Assembly: GCA_034401135.1 (NCBI GenBank)
Contig: JAWZSP010000004.1
Coordinates: forward strand, 2,852,001 to 2,916,000
From: Volutella citrinella
Lineage: Eukaryota > Ascomycota > Sordariomycetes > Hypocreales > Nectriaceae
DNA length: 64,000 nt
Reading direction: 5' to 3'
Shown: positions 43,277 through 55,009 of the stretch, one piece after another
Numbering within the stretch: the first letter of the stretch is position 1
Layout of the letters: every line of letters begins with the position of its first letter
Program-made: the position numbers and the translations under genes
Notes under the pieces: model-generated
Database searches by the model: none
What the model was told of the DNA's origin: nothing
The model's input: the letters and a program-made list of their open reading frames with translations, nothing else

Positions 43277-46200
43277 GGGGACGAGGGGTTGGAGCGCTGG
43301 ATTGAGGCAAGCTGTCGGGGAGTATGAGAAGAGGATGCTGCCAACCTGTATTGCTTCAAACTGATGGTAACGGATGGTCGGAGAAGGGTTCGACGCGCTC
43401 GGCATCCAGGAGACTTTGCCTGGAATGATGCTGGCTATGTGGGTTGGGGAAATTTGCTGCCGATGGTGCGGATGGAGGAGGAATTAGGGACGAGAAACAA
43501 GGAATATGAATAAAAGTGCGAAGAACCTTACGAAAGACTTTTGCTGCTACCCTCCTTGCCATCTGGCTTTGACTGTGGTCCTACCATCGGGGCAAGATCG
43601 AGGAGGTTGTGGGATGTGTGAGTTGCTCGCACGAATGTATATGGCGATTCACTTGAGCGGGATGCCAGTAGGGAGTAGGAGGAACAGACAGAGAACCGGC
43701 AAGATGCGACTATTTGGGGGAAGGATGGCGGCGCTGGATGGCGGGAGGCAAGCTGAGTCCAGGGGAAGGTCACTCTGCGGGCAGAGCCTCAACATCCCCA
43801 GCACGGAGCCTTCCAGACAAGCACCTTGTTTATCAGCTCCTCAGTTACTGGATCAAAAATGTGACCAGGTCTACAATACAGACGGTGGCACATCTCTACT
43901 TGTTGCCGTTTTGAGCCTTAGATGGGCTCTCTTTTCTTCCCAGCAACCGAAGCGCCCTTCAATTGAGAACACAGACTACATCTCTCCAGAGCCGACATTA
44001 TCTCTTAGGCTTCCAATACCCGGCGTCCTGGAGGAGGGGGCTGGCAATGCGACGCAATGGCCGAGCCATGGGAGCCTTCAGGGATCCAGGCTGCGTTCGC
44101 GGACCACCCTGGCGAACCACGCACGGTTGCAGAGATGCCTAATTATTGATTTTGGCGTTCCGCTGGTGCATCTTGGCCGCTGCTGAAACCGTCATTCTGC
44201 CCCTCCATACCAACCAACGCCAGAGAATGGGGTGCGAGGGATCTGGCAGGCCAACGCGTTTGAGAATCAGCATGATGTGATTGGAGTGAGGCGCCGTCCG
44301 TAGTTTGCACCAGCACGGGTGTTACGGAGGGTTCTTTCCAAGTTATTGCTGTGATTGTTGGGGCGGAATAAACAGAAAAAAGTCGGCACAGTTGTGTGTG
44401 AGTGACGAGGACAGCAGCCCTAAGCCAAACGAAATGAGAGTGGCGGCTGCTTGTCAAACTCCCGCCAGCACACCCCAGTCGTTCGTCGATCGGATGGCAT
44501 GTTGTAATGTCCTGATATCGTTGCCATGAGTGATCATGTCGTAGCCCAACCTTGTGTCCATGCGGAGCTGAAGCCTTCGGGGCAGGGTCAGTCTCTCTTT
44601 CCCCTCATAAATCTCTATCCTTGGACGCGTTCTTCGCCTTTCGGGGCATGGCTGGCAAGACAGGGTTCAAGCAGTCCTGGGGAGACAACCAGGCGCGCTC
44701 TGGTAGCTTCTGCTCGCCGAGTGGACCCAAGCAAGGGTTATCCTCACCGCTCGTCTCGTCGCGCGCCTCTTCTCACCTCTGCCTGACCGAAGCGTCCAAT
44801 AGATGGCGCGAATCTTTTGGACTAATCACCCTGCCTCAGCCCATTGCGTTGTAGTCAAGATTGGCATCCAATGCGCGTTCCGCCGTTGCATCGCAGGGCA
44901 TCCTGTTGGTCTTGGGCGCTGATACTGCCGTGCATCTCCCGAACAGTCCCAAAAGCAGAGGGAGATGCAGTGGCCTTTAATAGTGAACAGTTCCCCGTGC
45001 CTGAGTTCAAAGGAGCTCACGTTGGCCGGCGTGGAACAAGACGGTGGCCCACACGATTGCCGGCGTTGACTGCCTGCGGCATTGCTTCGTTTTCGTTTCC
45101 GCCCAGCAAAGAGTCTCGACACACAATGCGATGCCTACGGCCAATGTTAGTCACAGAAATCGCTCAATGTGAGTTTGCGAGCCGGGATAAGAGCTTTGAC
45201 TCCAGCGAAGCACTGTTCCGTCCAGTCTCTGCCGCCGCTGCAAAGGCCGCTATGACTGATGAAGTGCTGCAGTGTGAGCCATTCGGCAAGAAGCGCACCT
45301 GATGGGAGAATCCGTCATCGGTCGAGGAGAGATGGAATTGCGACTGTGGAGTGTGGACGATGCCGACCTTTGTATAAGGCACTGGCCCCCCCCTGAACTG
45401 ATGTGCGGCGGGGCCACCATCTGTCAGTCATCGTGAGCTCTTTTGCTCCAATCCACATAGCACCAGGCTAATCTCCAAGGATGGATAAGCCAGGAAAAGG
45501 GCGCACGAGGTTCGAAACTTGACCATCAGGAGACTCAGTCCGCCGACGCTGCATGTGGTGGTGGAGATGGCAAGTCGACCTGAGCCGGAGCAAGTTGGGC
45601 AGGTGGTGCTTCTCCCTGACAGGATTCGCTAAGAACCAGCAATCATCAGGCGACAGCGAACACACCAACAATCCCCACGGTCGCTTTTCCATCAATGAGA
45701 GAGCCCGATGTTATGGATCTTCTCACGACATCCAGCACCTCCCTAGCTGGCTGTCGAGTCTCGGATCAACACAAAGCCCAGCGCCGGTCTAGTGTTGTAT
45801 GGAGGAGCTTGCATAAGCTCCAAGCCCATACAGCAATGCGGGCATGTTGCACAAGGCGCAATCCAATACGTCCAGCCCCTGCAACAGACTGCGCTCCGTT
45901 CCGCCAAAGCCAACCCTTTTTTCTTCTTCGTCGTCGCTTGAACCGGGTATCGAGGTGTCTCGCTGGTGCCTTCTTGGACCATTGGCGCTCATGTCTTCGC
46001 GGAATGAGTCGCACCCAGCTTCTGTATATGCCACCACTCAGGGGCATGGCGGACGGGTTTAGCGGGATCCAAAGCAGCGCCCAGGCCTATTCCCAGAGCC
46101 ACCTCGACTCCCAAACCAACAACTCGCACTCACGCATCCTTGAACATGCCCCACCGAGAATTGGGCACCTAGTCGCTTGAATAGAGCTGTTGGTTCCAGC

Positions 46201-48254
46201 CCAGATCAAGATTCAGCAAAAAGCAGTGCAAACGCTGTCGGCTGACCTCATGGGAGTTGGACTGTGAGTCAAGCAGTGGGCTCATTGCGGAGAGTCCAGT
46301 ATTCCCTCCCCGTGGCGATGGATCTTGCAGGTCGCCATGATCCAACTGGCAATGGGTTGGGGACGGAATGAGTGCCGGTACCATGAATTGTTGTGTGTGG
46401 CACAGCTTTCATTCAATGCTGTCGTACAGCGGCAGTCCGATGGCCTGCCCTCTCTGTTGGCAAGACACACGACTACGGGCTTCAAAATCCCCGACACCAG
46501 ACAACGTTGACCACTGTACGACTTGACAACTGTACGAGGCGATATTTTAATGGACGGCGGGCAAGGCCAGGCCGGTTGCCCAGTTCAGAGGCTTTCTCTC
46601 CGTTTCTGTGCCATGCTGAGGCCGTTTAGCCGCAGAGTCCTCGGTTATCCGGCCAGCCTGGATCCCAATGCGTTGTGTCCGTCGACGAGTGCCAGGGCCT
46701 TTCGTGGGGCAGCCGGCTGGCCGGCTTCCGGCCCAGAACTGCCCTTTCGCTACGCTGGTGCGGCTCAATCTTGTGGTGGGTGCGTATGGCCAGCGCCAAC
46801 CTGTCCAAGGGCCCAGAACACCCCCTTCAAGCACGTCGTGATGGGGCCACCACCTGGTCATTGTGCAGGATGAGGCTGTCGTCAGCGCTGGGAACGGCGG
46901 TGAGAATGAGATTAGGCCGTCCGAGCCAACACCTGTGATGCTTCGCCTGGGACTTTTTTATCAACACACTATCTGAATGGCCTGCCTTGTCCATCTTTTG
47001 AGAACCGGTGAGGCCAAACCCGACAACCTCGGAATCTCTGGCGCCCAACAACACCCTCACATGCAAGTGAAGCCAATGAGACCTATGCCGACGCTGCGCC
47101 TTCAGCATCCATTCTTCACATACATAATGTACCGCACAGGTAGAGCTCTTGTATCTCGACCAATTCTCCGCTTGTCTCGTCAACAGGCACTTCGGAAGCG
47201 GACCGGACCGTTGTCTGTGTACCACACAGCTTGACATGGAGGGGGCGGTGGAAGTCATCTGAGCACATCCGTTGACACTATTTGTTGGAGAGCAGATGCA
47301 GCACAGCCTCCTGCCCACGAAAAATGCAGCTTCTGAGGCTCGGCCCCAGCGTGGGTGGGCCGTCGAGGAGCGTGGTTGGACATGATGGGACGTGATGCTG
47401 GGGTCAGGATGGGTGCAACTTTGGGGGCTATGTGTCTCACGAGATTCGGGTGCGCGATCGGAGATACGGCGCTTATGAGAAATGACCAAATGTTGGTCTG
47501 ATGCCGTTGAAATATGGGCATTCTCGTGGAGGAGAGCCGCGCCAGCCTATCGGATGGCCCGTCGCGGGTTCTGGTGTTGCCCCCCAAATCGATGCGGTTA
47601 ACCGCCACAACCGCGATGGATTCACATTAAAGGCATGTTGCCAGTCAAAGCCCCCATCAGTCGTTTTTTGAAGATGTTGGGAATAAAATATACGCAACAG
47701 ACTGAAGATCTGAGCCGAAGAGTTAGCACGCCAAAGCATGGGACACACTGCGTTGGTGGGCCTGTGCATACCCTCGCTCAGGGTGGAATCCAGAAGCGAT
47801 GCGCAACAAGCCGAACCCCCTTGAGTGCCCTCTAAACCCGACATTACGCCTTGGGATTCTGTTTCTGAACGAAGACAATACGAATTGCGAGTGTTAGGCG
47901 TGGGGCCTTGTTTGACTTGCTCTTCGACACTATCCCTTGGATTGGATCGAGAGCTGCAGCAACAAACAGCATCCCGGTATTTCCTTTTCTCATTGTGCTA
48001 TAACTGAGAGGGGAATGAATGAATAGACCGTTACGCGGTCCTGTAGGAATGAAGGTGGTGGATGACTGCCGCCATTGAGCTGCCCAGTCCAAGTTGGAAA
48101 ATAGTCATTTCGATCCCCTCACTTCATTTGCAGTGGTTGCAGCTCTGGATTAGAGAGCCGCAAAAGCTGTAACGCAATCCGATGCCTCAGACAGTAGACG
48201 AAGAAAGTATGGGACTGTCAAGCAAGTAATCAGGCTCTGTCAGGATTGTCCAGG
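43277..48254. other. Gene-poor region, first part (5.0 kb)
   Basis: I see no gene in 5 kb. Many frames over 60 codons exist (43506-44186, 44844-45302, 45695-46180, 46827-47489), but they overlap on both strands, have biased arginine/cysteine content and resemble no family. The DNA is not AT-rich, so it does not look heavily mutated by repeat-induced point mutation. No terminal repeats, transposase motifs or reverse transcriptase motifs were seen. Confidence 0.55.
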
Positions 48255-48651
48255 CCATGCCCCAAGCCAAGAAGCAAAAGGAGTGGACTCAACGCTCGCA
48301 GCCAGGACAGTCACCTGGAGATCTGTATATCGAGCTTGGATCTGATTCCCAGACCCTGCAAGTCGTTTAGTAACGGAAACGGCTAAAGCCTGGTGCGATG
48401 CAGCTGTAACTTCTTGGATAAAGCGACATGCCAGTGTGTGTTGTGAGCGGCAACGCAAAGGGGCAGCCAGAGGATCTGATGAATTGTTTGAAGACGAAGA
48501 TGAGGGGGGCCTAGTGACACGAGATCAACTTGCCACAGCTGTCAAAGATCTAGAAACAGCACGGGATGAGCTTGACGCGTCTCGCCAGTCCTGGACGGGT
48601 GTGAAGCAAGGTCTGTCCAAAGCGGTCGAAGCAGCTGCTGGGCGGAACTAA
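48255..48651 (+). pseudogene. Possible relic of a coiled-coil protein gene
   Basis: Two open segments could belong to one broken gene. The first (48255-48368) reads MPQAKKQKEWTQRSQ, with DLYIELGSDSQTLQ and a stop. The second (about 48447-48651) reads ERQRKGAARGSDELFEDEDE, then the heptad-like VTRDQLATAVKDLETARDEL and GLSKAVEAAAGRN before a stop. I could not find a GT..AG pair joining them in phase. The acidic-then-helical layout recalls the gene at 50077-51021. It may be a decayed gene, or one with an exon I failed to place. Confidence 0.3.
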
Positions 48652-50076
48652 ACAGGAGCACCAACTTCTCCACCTCTTCCGGTCTCTCAGCAATCAGTTG
48701 CCCATTTCAAGGGTTCGGTTGATGCTTCGGTAAGCCTTTGGATTGTCGGGGTAGAGTGCATTGAGAACCCACAAGGATTGAGCCTGTGTGCCATCGTTTT
48801 CATCAGATTCCCCCTGTGATAAGTCACCACACTGTTGTCTGTCATTCCCCTTCTCGTCTTCCTATCCCCTTAGCCTGTATTTAACGTACTAGAGCGGCGT
48901 GCGATCGTGGGCGAGTATGACCCACGCAGCAAATCCCAGTCCACCTCATCAGAAATTCCAGGTACCCCATCAACCCCATCTTCTCAAGGCACATCATAGT
49001 TCGACAGACCCCCGTGTGCACCCCCCCCAGCACTCTGAGGGAACTCGCAGCACAAATTCCGCACCTGTTCTCGGCGGGAATCACTATCGGGCTGCACTAC
49101 CGGGGCTATCAGAATGTGGAGGATGACATTAGAATAGGGAATCATCTTGACCCAACCATCATACCAGAGAAGACATTGGCAAAATCTGTTCAGCCTCCAC
49201 CCAACACTACAACCCCAGCCAGAGCAATTGATGGCACACTTCTACCTCACAGACCCCCTCCCGCACCCGCCCCATCCACATCCAACCATTCCATTGCAGC
49301 TGGATTGGGCAGTCGAGCTCAATGCACCCTCCATTCCCTGTGATAAAACTCCAAACTCCAAAGTATATCAGCAAACATCACCCCGACTGTAGTCTCATCT
49401 ACACGGCTTGCACCATGCGATTGGTCACCTCTCATATGCCCATTGACCGATGTGACTGAGAGCTGAGCTTTCCGCCTTCCGGGGTGAGCTCCAAACCAGT
49501 AAGGAGGAGATGAAGACTGTGACTAAGAATTTCACCTCTGCCTTGATGACGATGCACTTGAAGTGGCTGATAAGGTAGGACTTGGGGATAACATGGCCCT
49601 GCCACAGATCGGGCGCCGTTCACAAAGGCATTTGCGGTTGACAGCTCTGCGCAGTTCTTGATCCATCGGCGGCAGGGCCCCAGTGCCTCGCGGGAAGATG
49701 ATCCTTGGTACAGAGACATTGCAACTTTCTTTCGGAACTATGGCACCTACAAGAGAGAACTATGCATCGTCGTGGAGTTCTGTCGGAAACATCGCCAGCG
49801 GGGTGCCGGAACTCTGGTTGCTGAACGTCAAAATCCAGGTAGTTAGAATTGATCATGTCGGGCTTTTCCCTCGCACTGGCACTGGATTTCGGCACATCCT
49901 CGTGTGTTGGCCCATGACGGTCTCGCAATACAGTGCCGCCCATCAAACAGATGGCGCGGTGACACAGAGCGCGCCCAACACGCAGCGATTGAGCTTGAGC
50001 TCGACCACTGCTTCTGAAGCCTGGGTCCGGAGCAGTAGAGTGTCTCCTCGCCCCTGACCTGTTGCGGGTCGCCGTT
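48652..50076. other. Gene-poor region, second part (1.4 kb)
   Basis: No gene is recognised between the two coiled-coil relics. A C-run (49021-49028) and C/T-rich DNA occur around 48600-49300. Confidence 0.5.
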
Positions 50077-51021
50077 TTACTTTCCTTCGCTCTCATTGCG
50101 CTCCGTCCCTCCATTAATATCGGAATCAAGGCGCTGGATGGACTTCTGCTGGCCCTCGACCTGCTGCGCAAGCTTGGATAGACCCCCCTGGAACGCCGCT
50201 TTTCCATCCGCAACGCTGGTGATTTTCTGCTCGTGGTCCTTGATTTGCAGTGCCTGCCTGGAGATTGTCTTCTTCATAGCCTCCATCTGTTCTTGCATGC
50301 GAGAGACTTGCTGTCGTACGTCTTCCTTATCTTGCGCCCGGCGTTGCTGCAGTCGCCTGTTCTCGGAATCGACGTAAGCTATGTTCTGCGTGAGCCTCTT
50401 GATTTGCTTCTGGGCCGCCCTGGAGGCCTCGTCGAGTTCCTTGCACGTGTTGTTGGTTTCATCCAGGTTCTGCTGCAATATGTTCCTCTCAGAGTCGTGG
50501 CGCTGCTTCTCGACCTCGAGGTCACGCATCTTTGCTTCCTGGGCTTCGATGGCTTCGTTGAGCTGCGCGAACTATCTCCCCCGATCCAGAGCCTCCCAGG
50601 GCTGTTGCAGCTGCATGAGACTGGATTCGAGCTTCTCCATGCGCGCCTTGAGCCCCAGACCTTGGGTCGAGTTTCCGCTTGCACTCGTATTGCCGCGATT
50701 CTGCATGCAATCCTGATTGTTGAGGTCATGTGAGGCCCGGTGGATGACCTTTATCCTCTTCTTTCTTGGAACGGCCTGGGACGCGCATTCCTCCGACATA
50801 TCTGACGTGTCTTCCCTTTTCAGGAAGAAGTTTATGCCATCGTCCCAGATATCATCGTCCTCGTCATCAGCGCCGAGTATTCCGACAGCATCGTCCCCTT
50901 CACCATACCAGCGTGTTCTACCGTTCTCTGCTATCCTCTTGGATCGCCGAACTTTGGCGGAGTCGACAGCTTGATCCAGCAAGTGCTCGGGGTTCGCCCG
51001 GGAAGAGGTAGGTTGGGCCAT
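50077..51021 (-). pseudogene. Coiled-coil protein gene interrupted by an in-frame TAG
   Basis: One frame stays open for 945 bases except for a single TAG at 50574-50572. The first half (149 codons) starts MAQPTSSRANPEHLLDQAVD, with a basic RRSKRIAENGR, an acidic ADDEDDDIWDDG, and a basic PRKKRIKVIHR that could be a nuclear signal. The second half (164 codons) begins FAQLNEAIEAQEAKMRDLEV and is a long coiled coil with regular heptads. The coil already starts before the stop (KLESSLMQLQQPWEALD), so both halves are one protein. No GT..AG pair can remove the stop. A CAG-to-TAG change in the coding strand would explain it. Alternatives: a sequencing error, or stop-codon readthrough. No function is recognised. 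Confidence 0.6.
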
Positions 51022-51727
51022 GGCTTGATGGTACTCAGGTGGTCAGCGAATGTGCAAACGGTTGTGCTTGTCAGTCGAACTTCATGGACGGACGAAACAA
51101 TCATAGTGCGTCAAAATATGGACCATTCTCACCCAAGGCTCCGGCAAAGCAAATGTGCGTGCAAAGAGTAGAAAGAGGAAGCGATTATGCGAGTTCCGTT
51201 CCAAGTTCGTCAGACACCAAGGCTTGATATATGACTCGGCACGCCAGTTGTGTGTTGTTGCTATAATCCCAAGCCCTACTACTCTTTGCCCTTTTGGCTG
51301 GGGGGCGAGCACAACTTTCTCGAAATTTATGATTCTTTGACGTCGCTGACTGGATCCGCTCAAGCACTGGCCGACGGGAGGTGGCAGCTGCCAGCACCTG
51401 TCCGACCAAGCGAATGTCTTGATACAATTGAGTCATTCCCCGCCGCGACAATCGAGCACTAACCCGCTCTGGCGAGAATGCGACAAACAGTCGACTGCAA
51501 TCTTGTCGCCTATGTGCCATCCCATAGAGCCAGCAACAGAAAGATCAGGTAGTAACATTTAAGTCGTTCGATACGAGATCTTATGGCTAACTCACTGTGC
51601 TGTCATTGGAGTAGTGTTGAGATTCATCTCAACTGCGACAACACCCTCTCCCAAGTTGCTGGCTTTATATCTCGAAAGACATGAAGTTTTTAACAGTAGA
51701 TGTGTGGTGTTAAGACAACGGCTCTAC
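51022..51727. other. Intergenic, 5' flank of the coiled-coil relic and 3' flank of GH76
   Basis: 706 bp without a recognised gene. Confidence 0.5.
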
Positions 51728-53205
51728 CTAAGCCACCTTCTGCTCGTCCCTTATCATAAACACTATCCCCGATGCAAAGCCAACGCACACAAGGGCCGTC
51801 AAGATGCCCGCTCCCACTCGATCGGCCGTGGTGATGGGTCTCGGCCTGTCATCCTTTTCAGGCCCCGGGTTCCCCTTGGATGTCCCGCCCGTGTCCTGCG
51901 TCACGGGCGCCGTCGAGCCTTTGAGTAGCATAGCCGTCACAACCTGCATGGCGTTCATCTGCGCGCTGACGCCCGCAAATCCATCATAGCTGCCATTCAG
52001 CCAGGAGAAGCCGCACGCCGTCCCCGGGTGGCCTTTATACTTGGTGGCCGCCTCATTGCCCGAGCAGGCTTCCACGGCCCGCTCTGCAGACTTCTTGAGA
52101 ACCGGGTATAGCTTCTCGTGCGTCCAGTCCGCCATCTGGATCGTGGCCGCGTACCATCGCGCGAGATAGCCCTTGAAGCTCCGCTGATTGTTGTCGCACG
52201 TCTGCTCCTTCTCGCAAATCGGCTCAAAAAGCACTTGGTCCTCCGTGAACTTTTGGAATCCCTGATCAATGAGGCCGTCCACGCGCTTCTTCCACTTGTC
52301 GGCCTTGGTCATGTTGTACATGACGGCTGCACCGTGCAAGAAGATGCCGTTGTTGTAACTCCACTCTGCGTTGTTCCTACCGCACGCCTTGCCCGTCTCG
52401 ATCGTCAAGCCGTCGTGAACATGGTACTCATTGGATATAAGCCCGCTGGTTTCTTGCCAATCCCAAATCCTGTCGGCCCATTCGGCATACGTGTCGTTGT
52501 TGGTATATCTGGCCATCCGGGCCGCAATGTTGAAGAAGCATCCGTTGGAAATTGAATTCTTGTAGTTGTATCCGTTATTGAAGTAGAAAATCTGCCATCG
52601 AAGCCCACCTCCGCATTCAGCTGTCTCCCACCGGGTCACCCATTGGTTGAAGACGGATACCATGACTCCGAGATATTGAGGGTCATTTTCGACCGGGTCG
52701 GGGAGCTTGTGCTCTGCAGCGGACATGATTGCCATTGCAAAAAAGCCCTGGTCGTCATTTCCCAGTGACATCGTCTGGTTCTTTGGAAGCAGTGATCCCC
52801 CGTCGGCTTGGTGAACGAGTGCTTGTCGAGTTATGTTGTTGTATGAGTCGTCCCCAGTCAGCCACCAGTAGTCGACCAAGGATCCGAACATGGCACCAGC
52901 CTCCCACCCTGAGCCTTGTTAGGAAATCCGATTGAGTATAGTTGTGCAATTATCTCACAGTAGTAAGGATCCGGAAGGTTTCCGGGAACATCCCCTGTAT
53001 TATTGCCGGTGTAGTACTTGACTAAACCATACGCAATAGTCGCCGCCGCCTCCTTGATGGAACCTGCAGTTATAGTCAGTAAAGAGACCCGGCCTCGTTG
53101 TCCGATATGCACACCCTCGTCGTTCCAGTTTATCGTGACTTCAGCATTTGTTGGCGTACACCAGAAAGCCAAGCTCACTGCTATTAGGTGAGTAAAGAAT
53201 CTCAT
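51728..53205 (-). CDS. GH76 mannan endo-1,6-alpha-mannosidase, DFG5/DCW1 type
   Basis: Wall enzyme of glycoside hydrolase family 76; fungal DFG5/DCW1 members are thought to transfer GPI-anchored mannoproteins to wall glucan. Exons 53205-53115, 53063-52959 and 52908-51728 give 458 residues. Seen: signal peptide MRFFTHLIAVSLAFWCTPTNA; SIKEAAATIAYGLVKYYTGN; the splice-restored YYWWEAGAMFGSLVDYWWLTGD; catalytic Asp pair in LGNDDQGFFA (117-118); GGGLRWQIFYFNNGYNYKNS; NGCFFNIAARMARYT; YNNGIFLHGAAVMYNMT; ending in a hydrophobic segment RVGAGILTALVCVGFASGI before a short charged tail. That tail looks more like a membrane anchor than a GPI signal. Several N-x-S/T sites are present. Intron 1 is 51 nt, in phase and stop-free, so an unspliced form would add 17 residues without breaking the frame. 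Confidence 0.93.
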
Positions 53206-55009
53206 CACGGGCAGAATTCTTAGTATTTTTTTGGAGATATGATGAAGTGTAGCAGCCTCGTGGTAAATCCAGGCTATGCGGACAGTTCAGGGAAGATGAA
53301 CAAGGCAAAATCAAGGAATAAAACCCTTCGAATCGAGCTCTATGTTCGGGCGAGCCCGCCTGCTCGTATAATGCGTACTGGTCATCTGCACGATGCCATG
53401 CGACCAGTTGTTGCGCGCCTGCAAAAGTTCTTTGGTGGGTTCCGCCTACATTGTGGGTTGGACACGTCCCCCCTATGGGATACGAGTTCAAGATGACTGA
53501 GTTTACATGTCATCGCAAGCATTGTACGAGATCTGCAGTCTCAACGAAAGCGAAAGGATGAGGACGACGTAGTTTTGGGCCCCATCGATGCAGCCGATAT
53601 TAATGTCCGAGGGCGTACTCCCAATCAGCAGTCACCCCAGGCAAGATGTTGTCAAGAATACGGTTTTGTTTCAAGTATACCCCATGAGCCATGATGTAAT
53701 TTGGTCTTTTGTGCCAGGCTGAGTCGTTTCGACACGTTTTACTTATACTCGACCAAGCGGCGGAGCAGCTTACACTCGCGTGCATATGGGACTTTGGGTC
53801 ATTCCGCAGGACCACGGCTAACAATGGAGATGGATCGTCATCTGTAGCACTGCCTCAATACACTTGACGATTCTCGCGCAATAAGCAACGTCATGGATGT
53901 TGCCAGTTCAAATTCATGTCCAACATTAGGTCTGCATGTAGCTACAGATGGTGCCTGTCACGCGGCACCCGCAAAAGCGTCGGCACACCCGCAAAACTAC
54001 AAGTTTCCATCGGATACACACCTGATATCAACAGTCTCCCTCCGTTCCTAGCAGTGGTCGCGCATTTGTATCTTGGTAGATGATTCTACAGCATTGCTCG
54101 AGGCAGGTCTCGGATAAGGAGGTGCCATGAGGGCATTTTCCGACAGCATGTCGAGACACGCTCCTGTTTTGCGCGGGGCAGTCACCATGGCGGCCTGCTT
54201 AGTGGGATTACCACTAAAACCAACAGTCTCAACATTCGCATGCTTTTCCGATCTTTAATCACTCTTCATGTTCCGCAATAGCGAGCAGAATGAGAGACAG
54301 TCGCTTGTTTTCCAACAGATTGGTAATTTGTATACCCTTCAATTCAAAGTGGCGAGCCAGAGCTTTTGCTCTCAAACGATTGCGCTTGCTGCACTTCTCC
54401 CGGGATATTTACCCAGCAACCGGAATCCTCCGCCTGGATTGGGGGTCGCCCTCCCACGGCTTCCATGTTAGTGACGTCCTCTCTCCTGATCGCTGGCATT
54501 GGGCGCTCTAAGGCCAGAACCGCCCGGAAAACCCTTCTCCAGGCCGCTAGCCCTCCGTGGCGTAGCTGCTCGTCTTAATCCGACTTCAGCAGAGGGCAGT
54601 TGAATGGGCTCGACCTCCAGCCATCTCCACACCAAGGCGCCTCTAAAACACATCTAGTCTACGAATATCCCGCGGCTATTAGTGTGCTTTTCCATTTCCA
54701 CCGCCCAAGACGTAGATACCGTAGTCATGAGCCGGGCGACCAGTGCAACGGGCTTCCGCGCCTTCTACGGTTCTACCCCGCGATTTTGTCGCAGACGACC
54801 CCAATGTACCCCCACCAGTGGACCTGCCGTCCTGTGTGACCTGATCTTGAGCCGAGCGTCGACAATATTTATTATCAGGGCCTCATTCCCATTGCATGTC
54901 CCCCATCGAAACCATCAACACTACCTGATGCTACTGCTATTGACGAGCATCTTCACCAATTGTCCGTGAATACTGTGCAGTCTTGTCGGTCATCTTCGTT
55001 GCGTCCGCC
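53206..55009. other. 1.8-kb intergenic region between divergent GH76 and DAK
   Basis: No gene is recognised. The sequence GGCAC(AC)CCGCAAAA is repeated at 53964-53976 and 53982-53996. The rest shows no coding regularity. Confidence 0.5.

Noticed and set aside
43506..44186. 226-codon plus-strand reading frame
   Set aside because: Composition is random-like, with no domain, no promoter and competing frames on both strands.
45480..45540. tRNA-like B-box (GGTTCGAAAC)
   Set aside because: No matching A-box, acceptor stem or cloverleaf could be drawn around it.
46827..47489. 220-codon minus-strand reading frame
   Set aside because: Rich in Cys, His, Arg and Ser as expected by chance; no family resemblance or supporting splice structure.
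43277..50076. Transposon or RIP-mutated repeat in the gene desert
   Set aside because: No terminal repeats, transposase or reverse transcriptase motifs, and no strong AT bias were seen by eye.
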